From assembly GCF_000758325.1 (NCBI RefSeq), contig NZ_CP009459.1, positions 2,294,001-2,358,000 of the forward strand: a stretch of DNA of 64,000 nt, read 5' to 3'. The translations under genes were made by a program, and so were the position numbers. The stretch comes from Cedecea neteri (GTDB lineage: Bacteria > Pseudomonadota > Gammaproteobacteria > Enterobacterales > Enterobacteriaceae). Positions 16,320 through 27,006 of the stretch are shown piece by piece. Each line of letters opens with the position of its first letter. The stretch's first letter is position 1. Under the pieces are notes generated by a model. That model saw only the letters and a program-made list of their open reading frames with translations. It searched no databases and was not told where the DNA came from.

Positions 16320-19003
16320 AGCACCTCAATCATTTCAGGGAGTTCGGGGGGAGGCGATAAAGGTAGCACAACGTGGAAGCTGGCACCGCCTTCCGGGCGG
16401 TTAAGCGCAAAAATTGTGCCGCCGTGAACTTCAACAATCGCCCGGCAGATAGCCAGCCCCAGACCAACGCCAGGAATCGCTGACTCTTTGTTACCGCGAG
16501 CAAATTTATCAAAAATCAGCAGCTCTTTACCAGCGGGAACCCCCGGGCCGCTGTCCCAAACTTCCAGGTCCAGCTTGTCTGCCGTCGAGGTCGCTTTTAT
16601 ACCGATGCTGGCTTTGTAACCGGCATATTTCACCGCATTCTCCAGCAGGTTGATCAGCACGCGCTCGAACAGCGGGCCGTCGACCTCAATCAGCATCAGC
16701 GGGTCAGGCAAATTAAGGGCGATATGGCGGCCGCCCAGACCCGGTTCTAGCATCTTCAGCGCGCTGCCGACGACTTCTTCCAGCGTCAGCCACTCTTTGC
16801 GAAGGTTAAAACCTCCTGACTGAATGCGGGCCATATCCAGCAGGTTATTCACCAGCCGGGTGGTGTTCAGCACGTGCTGGCGGATTTCGTTGGCCTGCGG
16901 AGCATGTTTTGAGCCTTCGCTGGCGAGATCCAGCGTGAGGATTTCTGCCTGGCCGAACAGCACGGTCAACGGCGTACGCAGGTCGTGTGAAAGCGCGGCC
17001 AGCAGTGAGTTGCGGATTTGCTCTCTTTCGCTGGAAAGCCGGGCCTGTTCTTCGCTGGCGGTGAGCAGAAGCCTGTCGAGCGCGGTGGCGACCAGCAGGG
17101 TAAAGGTTTCCAGCAGACGCTGCTGTTCGGGGATCATCAGCTGGCGCAGATTCTCCGGCTCAACGACCAGCAGGCCTAGCGTCCTTTCCGTAGTGCTGAG
17201 TGGCAGAATACGGTAGGGCACGCCTGGCAGCGTATCCGTTCCGGCACCGGCCGGTTGACCTTTATCAAAGCTCCAGCGCGCAATTGCTTCATCCCATTGC
17301 GCGGGTTCGCCTTCCGCCGCGATACGGCTGAGTTTCCCGTGATCGTCCGGGAGCAGCAGCAGGCTACGGGCCTGGAAGGTGTTGTTAATAAACTGCACGC
17401 TGGTGGCGGCGACGTCCTGCGGCGTGCGGTCGTCGGCCAACGCTTTAGACATCTCATACAGATGACGGGTGCGCTGTTCCCGGTAGCGGGCGATGCGCGC
17501 CTGATAACGTACCCCGGCGGTCAGATTCCCGATCACCAGCCCTACGGTGAGCATCACGCCGAAGGTCAGCAGATACTGTACGTCCGACACGGCGAGCGTG
17601 CCTCGCGGCGCAATAAAGAACAGGTCGAAGCTAATCACGTTGATGACCGTCGCGAGGACGGACGGCCAGCGGCCATAAAACAGTGCGACCATCACCACGC
17701 CAAGCAGGTAGATCATCACCAGGTTGGCAGCATCAAAGGCCACCAGCCACTGGTTGGCGATAAAGGTAATAAACGCGCAGAGCACCACCGCCACGGCACA
17801 GCCGCGGAGCTGAATGCGCCATTTCTCGCTCAGCGTTCTGGTGTCCGGCGCCCTGGTCGGGGAGGGGAGCGGTTTTTCATCCAGCGCAACAATCACCAGA
17901 TCGAGGTCCGGGGCGCGTTTGGCTAACCGGTCAGCGAAAGAAGTGCGGTGCCACCAGCGGCGCGTGGTATGGCGACCAATAATGATTTTGCCGAGATTGT
18001 GTTCGCGGGCGTAGCGCAGCACCGCTTTTTCTTCATTAGGGTCGGCAAGCGTGGCGGTTTCGGCTCCCAGCTCCTGGGCGAGCCGCAGAGCGCTTAAAAT
18101 AGTCCGGCGCTGATGTTCCGGCAGGCGGTGAAGCTGCGGCGTTTCTACGTAGACGGCGTGCCAGACGCTGCCGAGCTTGGCGGCAAGGCGAGCGGCAGTA
18201 CGAACCAGTTTTTCATTACCGTTGCTATGGCCGATGCACAGCAGAATGGCGTCCCGCGTGTGCCAGACTTTTTCCTGGCCCTGGTTGTCCCGCCAGGCGC
18301 GCATCTGATCGTCAACGCGGTCTGCAGTGCGCCGCAGCGCCAGTTCACGTAGGGCGATAAGATTGCCTTTGCGGAAGAAATGTTCAATGGCGCGTTCGGC
18401 CTGGCCGGAGATATAAACTTTTCCTTCGTGCAGGCGCTGGCGGAGGTCGTCCGGCGGCAGGTCAACCAGCACAACTTCGTCGGCAGCGTCGAAAATAGGG
18501 TCGGGGACAGTTTCGCGCACCTGAATTCCGGTCACCCCGCCTACCACGTCATTCAGGCTTTCCAGGTGTTGAACGTTAACGGAGGTCAGAACGTCGATTC
18601 CGGCTTCAAGCAGCTCTTCCACGTCCTGCCAGCGTTTAGGGTGGCGTGAGCCTGGCGCGTTGGTGTGCGCCAGTTCGTCCATCAGGATCAGAGCAGGGCT
18701 GCGGGCGAGGGCGGCGTCCAGGTCAAATTCCTGAACCAGACGCCCCCGGTGATGGATACGACGAGGGGGCTGAATCGTCAGCCCCTTCAACAGTTCGGCA
18801 GTTTCCTTGCGGCCGTGGGTTTCCACCACGCCCACCAGCACATCGAGGCCCTGCGCCCGCAGGCGCTGCGCCTCCTGAAGCATCGCGTAGGTTTTCCCGA
18901 CGCCCGCACAGGCGCCGAAGAAGATTTTCAGTTTCCCACGCGGCTGGCGACTGACTTTCTCCAGCAGCTTATCGGGGTTGGGGCGCAGCGGCTCCTCGGT
19001 CAT
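16316..19003 (-). CDS. kdpD: KdpD, K+-responsive sensor kinase
   Basis: An inner-membrane histidine kinase of 895 residues. The N-terminal KdpD domain has a Walker A GACAGVGKTYAM near residue 31-42, followed by a universal-stress-protein-like domain (about 250-370) in the cytoplasm. Four transmembrane helices lie at about 400-500. A GAF-like segment precedes the transmitter, with phospho-histidine H673 in ALSHDLRTPL. The ATP-binding motifs NLLENAVKY, DSGPGVP and GVGLGLAI are present. It senses low K+/turgor and phosphorylates or dephosphorylates KdpE. It lies 12 bp after kdpC in the same operon. Confidence 0.97.
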   Translation of the reverse strand: MTEEPLRPNPDKLLEKVSRQPRGKLKIFFGACAGVGKTYAMLQEAQRLRAQGLDVLVGVVETHGRKETAELLKGLTIQPPRRIHHRGRLVQEFDLDAALARSPALILMDELAHTNAPGSRHPKRWQDVEELLEAGIDVLTSVNVQHLESLNDVVGGVTGIQVRETVPDPIFDAADEVVLVDLPPDDLRQRLHEGKVYISGQAERAIEHFFRKGNLIALRELALRRTADRVDDQMRAWRDNQGQEKVWHTRDAILLCIGHSNGNEKLVRTAARLAAKLGSVWHAVYVETPQLHRLPEHQRRTILSALRLAQELGAETATLADPNEEKAVLRYAREHNLGKIIIGRHTTRRWWHRTSFADRLAKRAPDLDLVIVALDEKPLPSPTRAPDTRTLSEKWRIQLRGCAVAVVLCAFITFIANQWLVAFDAANLVMIYLLGVVMVALFYGRWPSVLATVINVISFDLFFIAPRGTLAVSDVQYLLTFGVMLTVGLVIGNLTAGVRYQARIARYREQRTRHLYEMSKALADDRTPQDVAATSVQFINNTFQARSLLLLPDDHGKLSRIAAEGEPAQWDEAIARWSFDKGQPAGAGTDTLPGVPYRILPLSTTERTLGLLVVEPENLRQLMIPEQQRLLETFTLLVATALDRLLLTASEEQARLSSEREQIRNSLLAALSHDLRTPLTVLFGQAEILTLDLASEGSKHAPQANEIRQHVLNTTRLVNNLLDMARIQSGGFNLRKEWLTLEEVVGSALKMLEPGLGGRHIALNLPDPLMLIEVDGPLFERVLINLLENAVKYAGYKASIGIKATSTADKLDLEVWDSGPGVPAGKELLIFDKFARGNKESAIPGVGLGLAICRAIVEVHGGTIFALNRPEGGASFHVVLPLSPPPELPEMIEVL

Positions 19004-19015
19004 AACACGTCCTTT

Positions 19016-19591
19016 TTACTTCGCCTGGAGATGGTCCAGCGCCAGGTTCAGCTTAACGATATTCACTACCGGCATGCCGATAAAATTCACCAGCGGCGTG
19101 GTGGTGTTTTCCGCCACCAGGCGAGCGATTTGCTCCACCGGCAGGTTTCTGGCTTTCGCTACCCGTGGGATTTGCCACGCGGTCGCTTCAGGAGAAAGCT
19201 GCCCGTCCAGGCCGCTGGCGGAGGTGGTGACTAAGTCAACGGGTACCGCTGGATTAGCCTCCGGGTTAGCCGCACGCAGCGCGCTAATACGAGCCTTAAC
19301 CTCTTTGTCCAGCTCCGGGTTGCTGGCCGCAAGGTTGCTGCCGCCGGATGCCATTGGATTATAGGGGCTATCCGAGGTGGCAGAGGGGCGGCCCTGGAAA
19401 TATTTTGCGTTAGTGAAGTCCTGACCAATCAGCTCTGAACCGCGAACCTTGCCGTCTTCAACGATCAGCGAGCCGTTGGCCTGAGCCGGGAACCACCATT
19501 GCCCCAGCAGCGTGGCGAGGAGGGGGTAAACCCCTCCGGTAATCAGCGTCAGGATAATCAGCAGTAATAAAGCGGGGCGTAACGTAGCCAT
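19016..19591 (-). CDS. kdpC: KdpC, subunit of the K+-transporting ATPase
   Basis: A 191-residue protein with one N-terminal membrane anchor (about 7-31, [23 protein letters not shown]). The periplasmic domain contains [18 protein letters not shown] and the C-terminal [16 protein letters not shown] typical of the family. KdpC is needed for assembly and high affinity of the KdpFABC pump. It lies 12 bp from kdpB and 12 bp from kdpD. Confidence 0.97.
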   Translation of the reverse strand: MATLRPALLLLIILTLITGGVYPLLATLLGQWWFPAQANGSLIVEDGKVRGSELIGQDFTNAKYFQGRPSATSDSPYNPMASGGSNLAASNPELDKEVKARISALRAANPEANPAVPVDLVTTSASGLDGQLSPEATAWQIPRVAKARNLPVEQIARLVAENTTTPLVNFIGMPVVNIVKLNLALDHLQAK

Positions 19592-19603
19592 GTTCTTTTC
19601 CTC

Positions 19604-21652
19604 TTAGACCAGACCGAGCACGGTCAGGATCACGTCAATCACTTTGATACCAATAAACGGCACGACGATACCGCCCAGGCCATAGATCCACAGGTTGCGG
19701 CGCAGCATCGCGGCAGCGCTCAGCGGCTTGTAGCTAATGCCTTTCAGTGCCAGCGGGATGAGGCAGATGATGATCAGCGCATTGAAGATCACCGCGCTCA
19801 AAATGGCCGAAGCAGGGGAGTGCAGGTGCATCACGTTCAGCGCGTTGAGCTGCGGGTAAGTCACCGCAAACGCCGCCGGGATAATGGCGAAGTATTTCGC
19901 TACGTCGTTAGCGATACTGAATGTGGTCAACGACCCGCGAGTCATCAGCATTTGCTTCCCGATGTGAACCACTTCAATCAGCTTGGTTGGGTTAGAATCC
20001 AGGTCAACCATGTTCCCGGCTTCTTTTGCTGCCTGAGTCCCGGAGTTCATGGCTACCGCTACGTCCGCCTGAGCCAGCGCCGGGGCATCGTTGGTACCGT
20101 CGCCCGTCATCGCCACCAGACGACCTTCGGCCTGGTACTGGCGAATCAGCGCCAGCTTGGCTTCCGGTGTGGCTTCGGAAAGGAAGTCATCCACCCCGGC
20201 TTCGGCGGCAATCGCCGCGGCGGTCAGGCGGTTATCCCCGGTGATCATCACCGTTTTGATGCCCATCTGGCGCAGCTGCGCGAAACGCTCTTTAATGCCG
20301 CCTTTCACGATGTCTTTCAGCGCAATCACGCCCAGAACGTTAGCGCCTTCGGCAACCACCAGCGGCGTACCGCCCTGGCGAGCCACGCCTTCAACCAGCG
20401 TGTCGACCTGGGCCGGGAAGTGGCCGTTGTTCACTTCTACGTGGCGGCGGATGGCATCCACAGAACCTTTACGGATCATGCGATCCTGGATGTTGATGCC
20501 GCTCATACGAGTTTGCGCGGTAAACGGTACAAACGTTGCCTGCAGGTTCTGCACGTCGCGTTCACGCAGGTTAAAGCGCTGTTTTGCCAGGACCACGATG
20601 CTGCGGCCTTCTGGCGTTTCATCCGCCAGTGAGGCCAGCTGCGCGGCATCGGCCAGCTCTTTTTCATCCACGCCGGGGGCAGGGAGGAAGGCTGAGGCCT
20701 GGCGGTTACCGAGCGTGATGGTGCCTGTTTTATCCAGCAGCAGGACGTCGATATCCCCGGCAGCTTCTACCGCTCGGCCGCTGGTGGCGATCACGTTCGC
20801 ACCCAGCATACGGCTCATCCCGGCCACACCGATGGCGGAAAGCAGGCCGCCGATGGTGGTTGGAATCAGGCAGACCAGCAGGGCAACCAGCACGGTTACG
20901 CTGGCCGCCTGGCCGCCATAGGCCGAGAACGGCCACAGGGTTGCGGTCGCCAGCAGCAGGACAATTGTCAGCGCTACCAGCAGGATAGTCAGGGCGATTT
21001 CGTTCGGCGTTTTACGACGCTGGGCGCTTTCCACCATGGCAATCATGCGGTCGAGGAAGGTTTCCCCTGGGTTAACGCTGCACTGGATGACCAGCCAGTC
21101 GGACAGAATGCGCGTCCCGCCGGTCACCGAGGCAAAGTCGCCGCCGGATTCACGGATAACCGGGGCGGATTCCCCTGTGATGGCGCTTTCATCCACCGAT
21201 GCGCCACCCTCAAGGACTTCGCCATCGCAAGGGATGATGTCCCCGGCTTCCACCAGCACGACATCACCTTTACGCAGATCGGCCGCCGGAATGTGGTCCA
21301 CCTGAGCATCATGCTGCGGGCTGCGCAGTTTGCGCGCCCAACTGGTTTTTTTCACTCCTTTCAGGCTGTTCGCCTGGGCTTTGCTGCGGCCTTCTGCCAG
21401 CGCTTCAGCAAAGTTGGCGAACAGCACGGTAAACCACAGCCACAGGCTGATGGCGAGTGTGAAGAGGGCATCCCCCTGCTGTAGGCCAGTGAACATCGCT
21501 ATCCCGAGCAGGGTAGTGATGATGCTCCCCACCCAGACGATAAACATCACCGGGTTGCGCCACTGCACCTGCGGGGCGAGCTTTTTAAAAGAATCAATTA
21601 GCGCCTGACGGATCAGACCAGGTTCAAACAGCGCCTGTTGCTTGCGACTCAT
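19604..21652 (-). CDS. kdpB: KdpB, P-type ATPase catalytic subunit
   Basis: The ATP-hydrolysing subunit of the Kdp K+ pump, 682 residues from MSRKQQALF (E. coli 682). The phosphorylated aspartate is D307 in [12 protein letters not shown]. The actuator motif is ITGESAPV, the hinge is [16 protein letters not shown], and IPTTIGGLL lies in the ion path. An in-frame ATG 15 codons upstream lies inside the kdpA C-terminal region and is not used here. Serine phosphorylation at TGES (known in E. coli to inhibit the pump at high K+) is possible because that serine is present. Confidence 0.98.
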   Translation of the reverse strand: MSRKQQALFEPGLIRQALIDSFKKLAPQVQWRNPVMFIVWVGSIITTLLGIAMFTGLQQGDALFTLAISLWLWFTVLFANFAEALAEGRSKAQANSLKGVKKTSWARKLRSPQHDAQVDHIPAADLRKGDVVLVEAGDIIPCDGEVLEGGASVDESAITGESAPVIRESGGDFASVTGGTRILSDWLVIQCSVNPGETFLDRMIAMVESAQRRKTPNEIALTILLVALTIVLLLATATLWPFSAYGGQAASVTVLVALLVCLIPTTIGGLLSAIGVAGMSRMLGANVIATSGRAVEAAGDIDVLLLDKTGTITLGNRQASAFLPAPGVDEKELADAAQLASLADETPEGRSIVVLAKQRFNLRERDVQNLQATFVPFTAQTRMSGINIQDRMIRKGSVDAIRRHVEVNNGHFPAQVDTLVEGVARQGGTPLVVAEGANVLGVIALKDIVKGGIKERFAQLRQMGIKTVMITGDNRLTAAAIAAEAGVDDFLSEATPEAKLALIRQYQAEGRLVAMTGDGTNDAPALAQADVAVAMNSGTQAAKEAGNMVDLDSNPTKLIEVVHIGKQMLMTRGSLTTFSIANDVAKYFAIIPAAFAVTYPQLNALNVMHLHSPASAILSAVIFNALIIICLIPLALKGISYKPLSAAAMLRRNLWIYGLGGIVVPFIGIKVIDVILTVLGLV

Positions 21653-21665
21653 GGAAGCCTCGTAA

Positions 21666-23351
21666 TCAGAAATTAACCAGAGAAAGGTGTTCCGCAACCG
21701 GGCCTAAAGCGAGGGCGGGGATAAAGGTCAGGGCGCCAACCAGCAGCACTGTCCCAATCAGTAAACCGATAAACAGCGGGCCGTGCGTTGGCAGCGTGCC
21801 GATGCTGACGGCCTGGGATTTTTTCGCGGCCAGGGAACCGGCAATTGCCATCACCGGGATAATCACCCCGAAGCGGCCAAACCACATGCATACGGCCAGC
21901 AGGACGTTCCAGAACGGCGTGTTGGTGCTCAGGCCAGCGAAGGCGCTGCCGTTATTGTTTGCGGCAGAAGAAACCGCATACAGCACTTCGCTGAAGCCGT
22001 GAATACCCGGGTTTGCCATGCCGCTGCGGCCTGCATCCGTCATCATCGCCAGCGCGGTGCCGAGCAGCACCAGAGCAGGGGTGATAAGAATGGCCAGCGA
22101 AGTCATTTTCATTTCCGGCACGTCGATTTTCTTACCCAGGTATTCAGGGGTACGCCCAATCATCAGCCCGGCGATAAACACGGCCAGCAGGACGAACAGC
22201 AGCATGCCGTACAGGCCTGCACCTACGCCGCCGAAGACCACTTCACCAATCTGCATCAGCCACATTGGCACCATGCCGCCCAGCGCCGTGAAGGAGTCAT
22301 GCATGGCGTTAACTGCCCCGCAGGATGCCGCGGTAGTAATGACCGCGAACAGGCTGCTGTTCAGAATGCCGAAGCGGCTCTCTTTGCCTTCCATGTTGAT
22401 ACTGCTGTTGGCGCCCAACTGGATAAAGTGCGGGTTGCCCTGCAGCTCGGCCCACATCACCACCACCACGCAGACCACGAAGATGATGGTCATCGCCCAG
22501 AGCAGCGCGCGCCCCTGACGGCGGTCGCCCACGGCTTCACCAAAGGCGAAGCAGAGCGCAGCCGGGATCAGGAAGATAGAAATCATCTGCACAAAGTTGG
22601 TCAGCGCCGTAGGGTTCTCAAACGGGTGAGAGGAGTTGGCGTTGAAGAAGCCCCCGCCGTTGGTACCCAGCATTTTTATCGCTTCCTGAGAAGCCACCGG
22701 CCCCATTGGCAGCAAGTGCTGAACGCCTTCGACAGTGGTGTAAGGCTGGTAAGCAGAGAAGTTCTGCAGCGAACCCTGGCTAATAAAGAACAGCGCCATC
22801 ACCAGTGCGATAGGCAGCAGGATATATAGCGTGACGCGGGTTAAATCGACCCATGCGTTGCCCAGCGTGCTGGTGGAATGGCGAGAAAAACCACGAATCA
22901 GCGCAAACACCACGGCAATGCCGGTTGCGGCGGAAACGAAGTTTTGTACCGTCAGACCCACCATCTGGCTGAAGTAGCTCAGCGTGGTTTCGCCGCCGTA
23001 AGACTGCCAGTTGGTGTTGGAGACAAAACTGACGGCAGTGTTCAGCGCCAGGTGCCAGGAGAGGCCCGGCAGATGCTGCGGGTTAAGCGGCAAGCTGTCC
23101 TGGAACAGCAGCATCGCGAACAGCAGGATCAGCCCGAAAACGTTAAATGCCAGAATCGCCATCAGATAGCGTTTCCAGCCCATTTCTTCACCTTTGCTGC
23201 CCATCAGGGACCACAAAAACGGCTCAATGCGGCCCACAATCGGCAGCGGTTCGCCGTCAATCAGGCGTGCCAGCACGGCGCCCAGCGGTTTCGCAAGGGC
23301 AAAGAGCACCAGCAGGAAGCTGGCGATCAGTAAAAATCCGGACGCAGCCAT
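21666..23351 (-). CDS. kdpA: KdpA, K+-binding channel-like subunit
   Basis: A 561-residue polytopic inner-membrane protein (E. coli 557) of the superfamily of K+ transporters. It has four P-loop selectivity-filter-like segments, of which [51 protein letters not shown] and [14 protein letters not shown] are visible. It takes K+ from the periplasm and passes it towards KdpB. Its ATG overlaps the kdpF stop (TAATG). Confidence 0.98.
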   Translation of the reverse strand: MAASGFLLIASFLLVLFALAKPLGAVLARLIDGEPLPIVGRIEPFLWSLMGSKGEEMGWKRYLMAILAFNVFGLILLFAMLLFQDSLPLNPQHLPGLSWHLALNTAVSFVSNTNWQSYGGETTLSYFSQMVGLTVQNFVSAATGIAVVFALIRGFSRHSTSTLGNAWVDLTRVTLYILLPIALVMALFFISQGSLQNFSAYQPYTTVEGVQHLLPMGPVASQEAIKMLGTNGGGFFNANSSHPFENPTALTNFVQMISIFLIPAALCFAFGEAVGDRRQGRALLWAMTIIFVVCVVVVMWAELQGNPHFIQLGANSSINMEGKESRFGILNSSLFAVITTAASCGAVNAMHDSFTALGGMVPMWLMQIGEVVFGGVGAGLYGMLLFVLLAVFIAGLMIGRTPEYLGKKIDVPEMKMTSLAILITPALVLLGTALAMMTDAGRSGMANPGIHGFSEVLYAVSSAANNNGSAFAGLSTNTPFWNVLLAVCMWFGRFGVIIPVMAIAGSLAAKKSQAVSIGTLPTHGPLFIGLLIGTVLLVGALTFIPALALGPVAEHLSLVNF

Positions 23352-23440
23352 TAAAACGCCTCCGCTTTAATCAGGGCATAAACCAGGTAACCCAACAGCA
23401 AGAAGACCAGCACGATGCCGGTTATGACGCCTGCACTCAC
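23351..23440 (-). CDS. kdpF: KdpF, small stabilising subunit of the Kdp pump
   Basis: A 29-residue single-span peptide, starting at a GTG and reading [20 protein letters not shown] then [17 protein letters not shown] lies at good distance upstream on the minus strand. It matches E. coli KdpF (29 residues), a lipid-like stabiliser of KdpABC and the first gene of the operon. Its TAA overlaps the kdpA ATG by one base. Confidence 0.95.
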   Translation of the reverse strand: MSAGVITGIVLVFLLLGYLVYALIKAEAF

Positions 23441-23520
23441 AATCCACCTCCAACGGTGCGTTAAGCATTTCGCGGCAGAATAGGATTTCAGGTGAAAAGA
23501 TGTCGTAAAAGTCCGGGGGC

Positions 23521-23545
23521 GGGGTGTAAAAAAAGTATAAAAATG
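23521..23545 (-). promoter_or_regulatory. KdpE-binding site of the kdp promoter
   Basis: On the minus strand this reads TTTTTATACTTTTTTTACAC followed by CCC, the T-rich element that KdpE binds upstream of kdpF in E. coli, with the same C/G-rich tract next to it. It lies about 80-105 bp before the kdpF start. The promoter -10/-35 between it and kdpF was not assigned with confidence. Confidence 0.8.
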
Positions 23546-23552
23546 GCAAAAG

Positions 23553-23570
23553 CCATTAGTTAACTAATGG
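23553..23570. promoter_or_regulatory. 18-bp perfect palindrome between kdpF and ybfA
   Basis: CCATTAGTTAACTAATGG is a perfect dyad right beside the KdpE site, followed by a looser GGTTA...TAACC pair at 23569-23587. It looks like an operator for a dimeric regulator. I do not recognise the factor. Confidence 0.5.
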
Positions 23571-23753
23571 TTAGTATTTATTTAACCATTTTGTAACTTA
23601 ATTACAGGGGGAAAGATAAATAGCGCACAAAAAAGTGCATTTATCTGGTCGGAGGAGTAGTAAACTTTCAAACAATGAGATAGTATTTTAACCAGATAAC
23701 AAGTTTCGATTTTCCGACATGCGGTGTCGGTCACACATTATGAGGAGAAGCCT

Positions 23754-23960
23754 ATGTCTTTATACAAAGAATACCCTGCGCATCAGGTCATCCTGCGTCG
23801 CACCTTCGCAGTCGCTGCCGGCGTGCTGGCGCTGCCTGTAATGCTGTTCTGGAAAGATCGCGCGCGTTTTTACAGCTACCTGCACCGCGTCTGGTCTAAA
23901 ACCAGCGACAAACCAGTATGGATGGCGCAATCCGAAGCCGCCGCCTTCGACTTTTACTAA
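23754..23960 (+). CDS. ybfA: YbfA, small membrane protein next to kdp
   Basis: A 68-residue protein starting [19 protein letters not shown] with one hydrophobic segment (about 17-33, [15 protein letters not shown]), then a basic aromatic stretch and an acidic tail EAAAFDFY. It matches E. coli YbfA, of unknown function, which is divergent from kdpF. GAGGAGAAG precedes the ATG at 23754; an ORF start 30 bp upstream is not used. The shared control region suggests co-regulation with kdp, but that is inference. Confidence 0.88.
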   Translation: MSLYKEYPAHQVILRRTFAVAAGVLALPVMLFWKDRARFYSYLHRVWSKTSDKPVWMAQSEAAAFDFY

Positions 23961-23980
23961 AAAGCTGAATCGATTTGACG

Positions 23981-24006
23981 AAAGCTACCTCCGGGTAGCT
24001 TTTTTG
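23981..24006 (+). terminator. Terminator of ybfA
   Basis: AAAGCTACC, loop TCC, GGGTAGCTTTTTT, 20 bp after the stop. Confidence 0.9.
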
Positions 24007-24167
24007 TTGTCTGCGTCTTGCTACACTTAGTTAACAACTTAGACGCGGGCAGCAGCGGTGTCGCTTAGTCTGGCATTGGTATTCTTCTGCTGCCCGGAAT
24101 AACTTCCAATATTGAACCGTCGCCCAGGCGCAATGGTGGCGGTCAGGCAATTAATCCAGGGAGAGTT

Positions 24168-25577
24168 ATGCCCACCCATCTGGTCTGGTTCCGCAACGAT
24201 CTACGTATTCACGATAACTACGCCTTACACGCCGCCTGCCGTAATCCCGATGCAAAAGTCATCGGATTTTTTGTCGTGACGCCCGAACAGTGGCGGCAGC
24301 ACGTCATGGCGCCAAAGCAGGCCGAGTTTATCTTTGAACATTTACGGGCCCTGGGTCATGCCCTGGCCGGTCGCGGGATTGAACTTCATATCCAACAGGC
24401 TGCGGATTTCGCCGCGTCGATAGACTGTATAAAAGCGTTCTGCGCTGAACAAAAGGTCGACGCGCTTTTTTACAACTACCAGTATGAAGTCAACGAGCGC
24501 GCCCGTGACGCCGCGCTGGAAAAAGCCCTGGATGTAGACGTTACAGTGCAGGGCTTTGATGACAGCCTGCTGCTTGCGCCGGGCAGCGTCACTACCGGTA
24601 ACCACGAGATGTATAAAGTCTTTACCCCGTTCAGCAAGGCGTTTATTCGGCGTTTGCAGGAAGGGCTGCCGGAATGCGTGCCTTCGCCCAAAGCCCGGGG
24701 AGAGTGCCATTTCAATGAACGCTTTACGTTTGATATGCCCCGTGAGGCGTTTGACCGTGAACTCTTCCCGGTGGGTGAGCCGGAGGCTATCGGCATGCTA
24801 CGTAAGTTTTGCCTGCAGCCCGCTGCCGATTACCCGGATCAACGTGATTTCCCGGCGATAGAAGGCACCAGCCGGCTGTCGCCTTATCTGGCCACCGGCG
24901 TTTTATCTCCGCGTCAGTGCCTGCATCGCCTGCTAAAAGAACACCCTAAAGCGCTGGAGGGGGAGGCCGGAGCCACCTGGCTCAACGAACTCATCTGGCG
25001 CGAGTTTTACCGCCACCTGATGGTCGCGTACCCGAAGCTTTGCCGCCACCGGCCGTTTATCGCCTGGACTGATAAAGTTCGCTGGAGCGGGAATAATGCA
25101 TGGCTTGAAGCCTGGCAGCAGGGTAAAACGGGTTACCCGATTGTCGATGCGGCGATGCGGCAGTTGAACCTAACGGGCTGGATGCATAACCGTTTACGCA
25201 TGGTCGTGGCGAGTTTTCTGGTGAAGGATTTGCTGATCGACTGGCGGCAGGGCGAGCGCTATTTTATGTCACAGCTGATTGACGGCGATCTGGCGGCGAA
25301 CAACGGTGGCTGGCAGTGGGCGGCCTCTACGGGCACCGACGCCGCGCCTTATTTTCGCATTTTTAACCCGACAACTCAGGGCGAACGCTTTGATGCTGAA
25401 GGGGATTTTATTCGCCACTGGCTACCTGAACTGAAAACTGTGCCTGGGAAACAGATTCATTCGCCGTGGGCCTGGGCCGATAAACAAAAGCAAACGCTGG
25501 ACTACCCGCGCCCGATTGTTGACCATAAACAGGCCCGACTGAATACGCTTGCCGCTTATGAAGCAGCAAGAAAATAA
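24168..25577 (+). CDS. phrB: Deoxyribodipyrimidine photolyase
   Basis: A light-driven repair enzyme that splits cyclobutane pyrimidine dimers in DNA, using FAD and a methenyltetrahydrofolate antenna. It has 469 residues (E. coli 472). The N-terminal alpha/beta antenna domain begins MPTHLVWFRNDLRIHDNYAL. The FAD domain has TWLNELIWREFYRHL, GKTGYPIVDAAMRQL, TGWMHNRLRMVVASFLVKDLLIDWR and GDLAANNGGWQWAASTGTDA. GGGAGAG precedes the ATG. In E. coli phr is preceded by ybgA; here ybgA is absent and phrB has its own 160-bp leader with a long inverted repeat (GGGCAGCAG at 24047, CTGCTGCCC at 24087). Confidence 0.97.
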   Translation: MPTHLVWFRNDLRIHDNYALHAACRNPDAKVIGFFVVTPEQWRQHVMAPKQAEFIFEHLRALGHALAGRGIELHIQQAADFAASIDCIKAFCAEQKVDALFYNYQYEVNERARDAALEKALDVDVTVQGFDDSLLLAPGSVTTGNHEMYKVFTPFSKAFIRRLQEGLPECVPSPKARGECHFNERFTFDMPREAFDRELFPVGEPEAIGMLRKFCLQPAADYPDQRDFPAIEGTSRLSPYLATGVLSPRQCLHRLLKEHPKALEGEAGATWLNELIWREFYRHLMVAYPKLCRHRPFIAWTDKVRWSGNNAWLEAWQQGKTGYPIVDAAMRQLNLTGWMHNRLRMVVASFLVKDLLIDWRQGERYFMSQLIDGDLAANNGGWQWAASTGTDAAPYFRIFNPTTQGERFDAEGDFIRHWLPELKTVPGKQIHSPWAWADKQKQTLDYPRPIVDHKQARLNTLAAYEAARK

Positions 25578-25592
25578 CCTAAGAGAATAATG

Positions 25593-26336
25593 ATGAAAAA
25601 CAGTGAACTGGAACGCCTGATTAATGACAAGCTGAACAGCGCGGCAATCAGCGATTACGCCCCGAATGGCCTGCAGGTTGAAGGCCGGGAAGAGATCCGC
25701 AAGATTGTCACCGGCGTTACCGCCAGCCAGGCGCTGTTGGACGAGGCCGTGCGCCAGCAGGCCGACGCGGTGATCGTCCACCACGGTTATTTCTGGAAAA
25801 ACGAATCGCCGGTGATCCGCGGCATGAAGCGCAATCGTCTGAAAACGCTGCTGGTGAACGACATCAACCTTTACGGCTGGCATTTACCGCTTGATGCCCA
25901 TCCACAGCTCGGGAATAACGCCCAACTTGGCGCGCTGCTGGGGATTGAAACGAAAGGGGAAGTTGAGCCGCTGGTGCCGTGGGGCGAGTTCCCTACGCCG
26001 CTTTCCGGCGTGGAGCTGGCTTCCTGGATTGAAATGCGCTTAGGCCGCACGCCGCTGTGGTGTGGGGATACTGGCCCGGATCAGATCCGCCGCGTGGCGT
26101 GGTGCACCGGCGGTGGGCAAGGCTTTATCGATAGCGCGGCACGCTTTGGTGTGGATGCGTTTATTACCGGCGAGGTTTCCGAACAGACGATTCACTCCGC
26201 CCGCGAGCAGGGGCTGCATTTCTATGCAGCAGGTCACCATGCCACCGAGCGGGGTGGGATCCAGGCGCTTAGCGACTGGCTAAACAGCGAAACCGATCTC
26301 GACGTTATCTTTATCGACATCCCTAATCCAGCCTGA
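25593..26336 (+). CDS. ybgI: YbgI, Nif3-family metal-binding protein
   Basis: A 247-residue Nif3-like protein (GTP cyclohydrolase I type 2 homologue) with a dinuclear metal site: [19 protein letters not shown], and near the C-terminus [12 protein letters not shown]. The second of two adjacent ATGs is chosen (AAGAGA 6 nt upstream, as in E. coli). It forms toroidal hexamers in E. coli, with a proposed but unsettled role in macrocycle or cofactor metabolism. It follows phrB by 15 bp; K-12 has dtpD between them, which is missing here. Confidence 0.95.
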   Translation: MKNSELERLINDKLNSAAISDYAPNGLQVEGREEIRKIVTGVTASQALLDEAVRQQADAVIVHHGYFWKNESPVIRGMKRNRLKTLLVNDINLYGWHLPLDAHPQLGNNAQLGALLGIETKGEVEPLVPWGEFPTPLSGVELASWIEMRLGRTPLWCGDTGPDQIRRVAWCTGGGQGFIDSAARFGVDAFITGEVSEQTIHSAREQGLHFYAAGHHATERGGIQALSDWLNSETDLDVIFIDIPNPA

Positions 26337-26349
26337 TACCGGAGGGCCT

Positions 26350-27006
26350 GTGCAACGAGCTCGCTGTTATTTATTGGGTGAAAAAGCGGTGGTTCTTGAA
26401 CTGGAGCCGCCCGTCAGACTTGCCAGCCAGCAGCGCATTTGGGGGCTGATGCAGCGCCTGAATGCCTCTGAGGAGGTGAGCGAGGCCATTCCTGGCATGA
26501 ATAACATCACCGTGGTGCTGAAAGATCCTCAGCGGTTAGCGCTGGATGGCATTGAATGGCTTCAGCGCTGGTGGGAAGAAAGTGAAGCTGTGATCCCTGT
26601 GCCTCGTCAGATCGATATTCCGGTGGTGTACGGCGGTGAGATGGGGCCCGATCTTGATGCCGTAGCTCGGCACAATAATTTAACGCCCGAGCAGGTCGTC
26701 GCCCTGCATTCCGGCGCGGAATACATCGTCTACTTCCTTGGCTTCCAGCCGGGGTTTGCTTATTTGGGGGGGCTGCCTGAAGTGCTCGCTACGCCCCGCC
26801 GCGCAGAGCCGCGGCTGCAGGTTGCTGCCGGCTCTGTAGGCATTGGCGGCAGTCAAACCGGTATTTATCCGCTGGTGACGCCGGGAGGCTGGCAAATCAT
26901 CGGCCACACTTCACTCCATTTGTTCAACCCCAACGGCTCATCACCCACTTTATTGTTGCCGGGTGACACCGTGCGTTTCGTCCCGCAACAGGGGGGCATA
27001 TGCTGA
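26350..27006 (+). CDS. pxpB: PxpB (YbgJ), 5-oxoprolinase subunit B
   Basis: A 218-residue allophanate-hydrolase-subunit-1-like (KipI-type) protein, starting at a GTG after GGAGGGCC. Landmarks are [25 protein letters not shown] and [15 protein letters not shown], the AHS1 signature. With PxpC and PxpA it forms the ATP-dependent bacterial 5-oxoprolinase that opens pyroglutamate to glutamate. It overlaps pxpC by 7 bp. The usual third gene pxpA is not downstream (see findings). Confidence 0.95.
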   Translation: MQRARCYLLGEKAVVLELEPPVRLASQQRIWGLMQRLNASEEVSEAIPGMNNITVVLKDPQRLALDGIEWLQRWWEESEAVIPVPRQIDIPVVYGGEMGPDLDAVARHNNLTPEQVVALHSGAEYIVYFLGFQPGFAYLGGLPEVLATPRRAEPRLQVAAGSVGIGGSQTGIYPLVTPGGWQIIGHTSLHLFNPNGSSPTLLLPGDTVRFVPQQGGIC

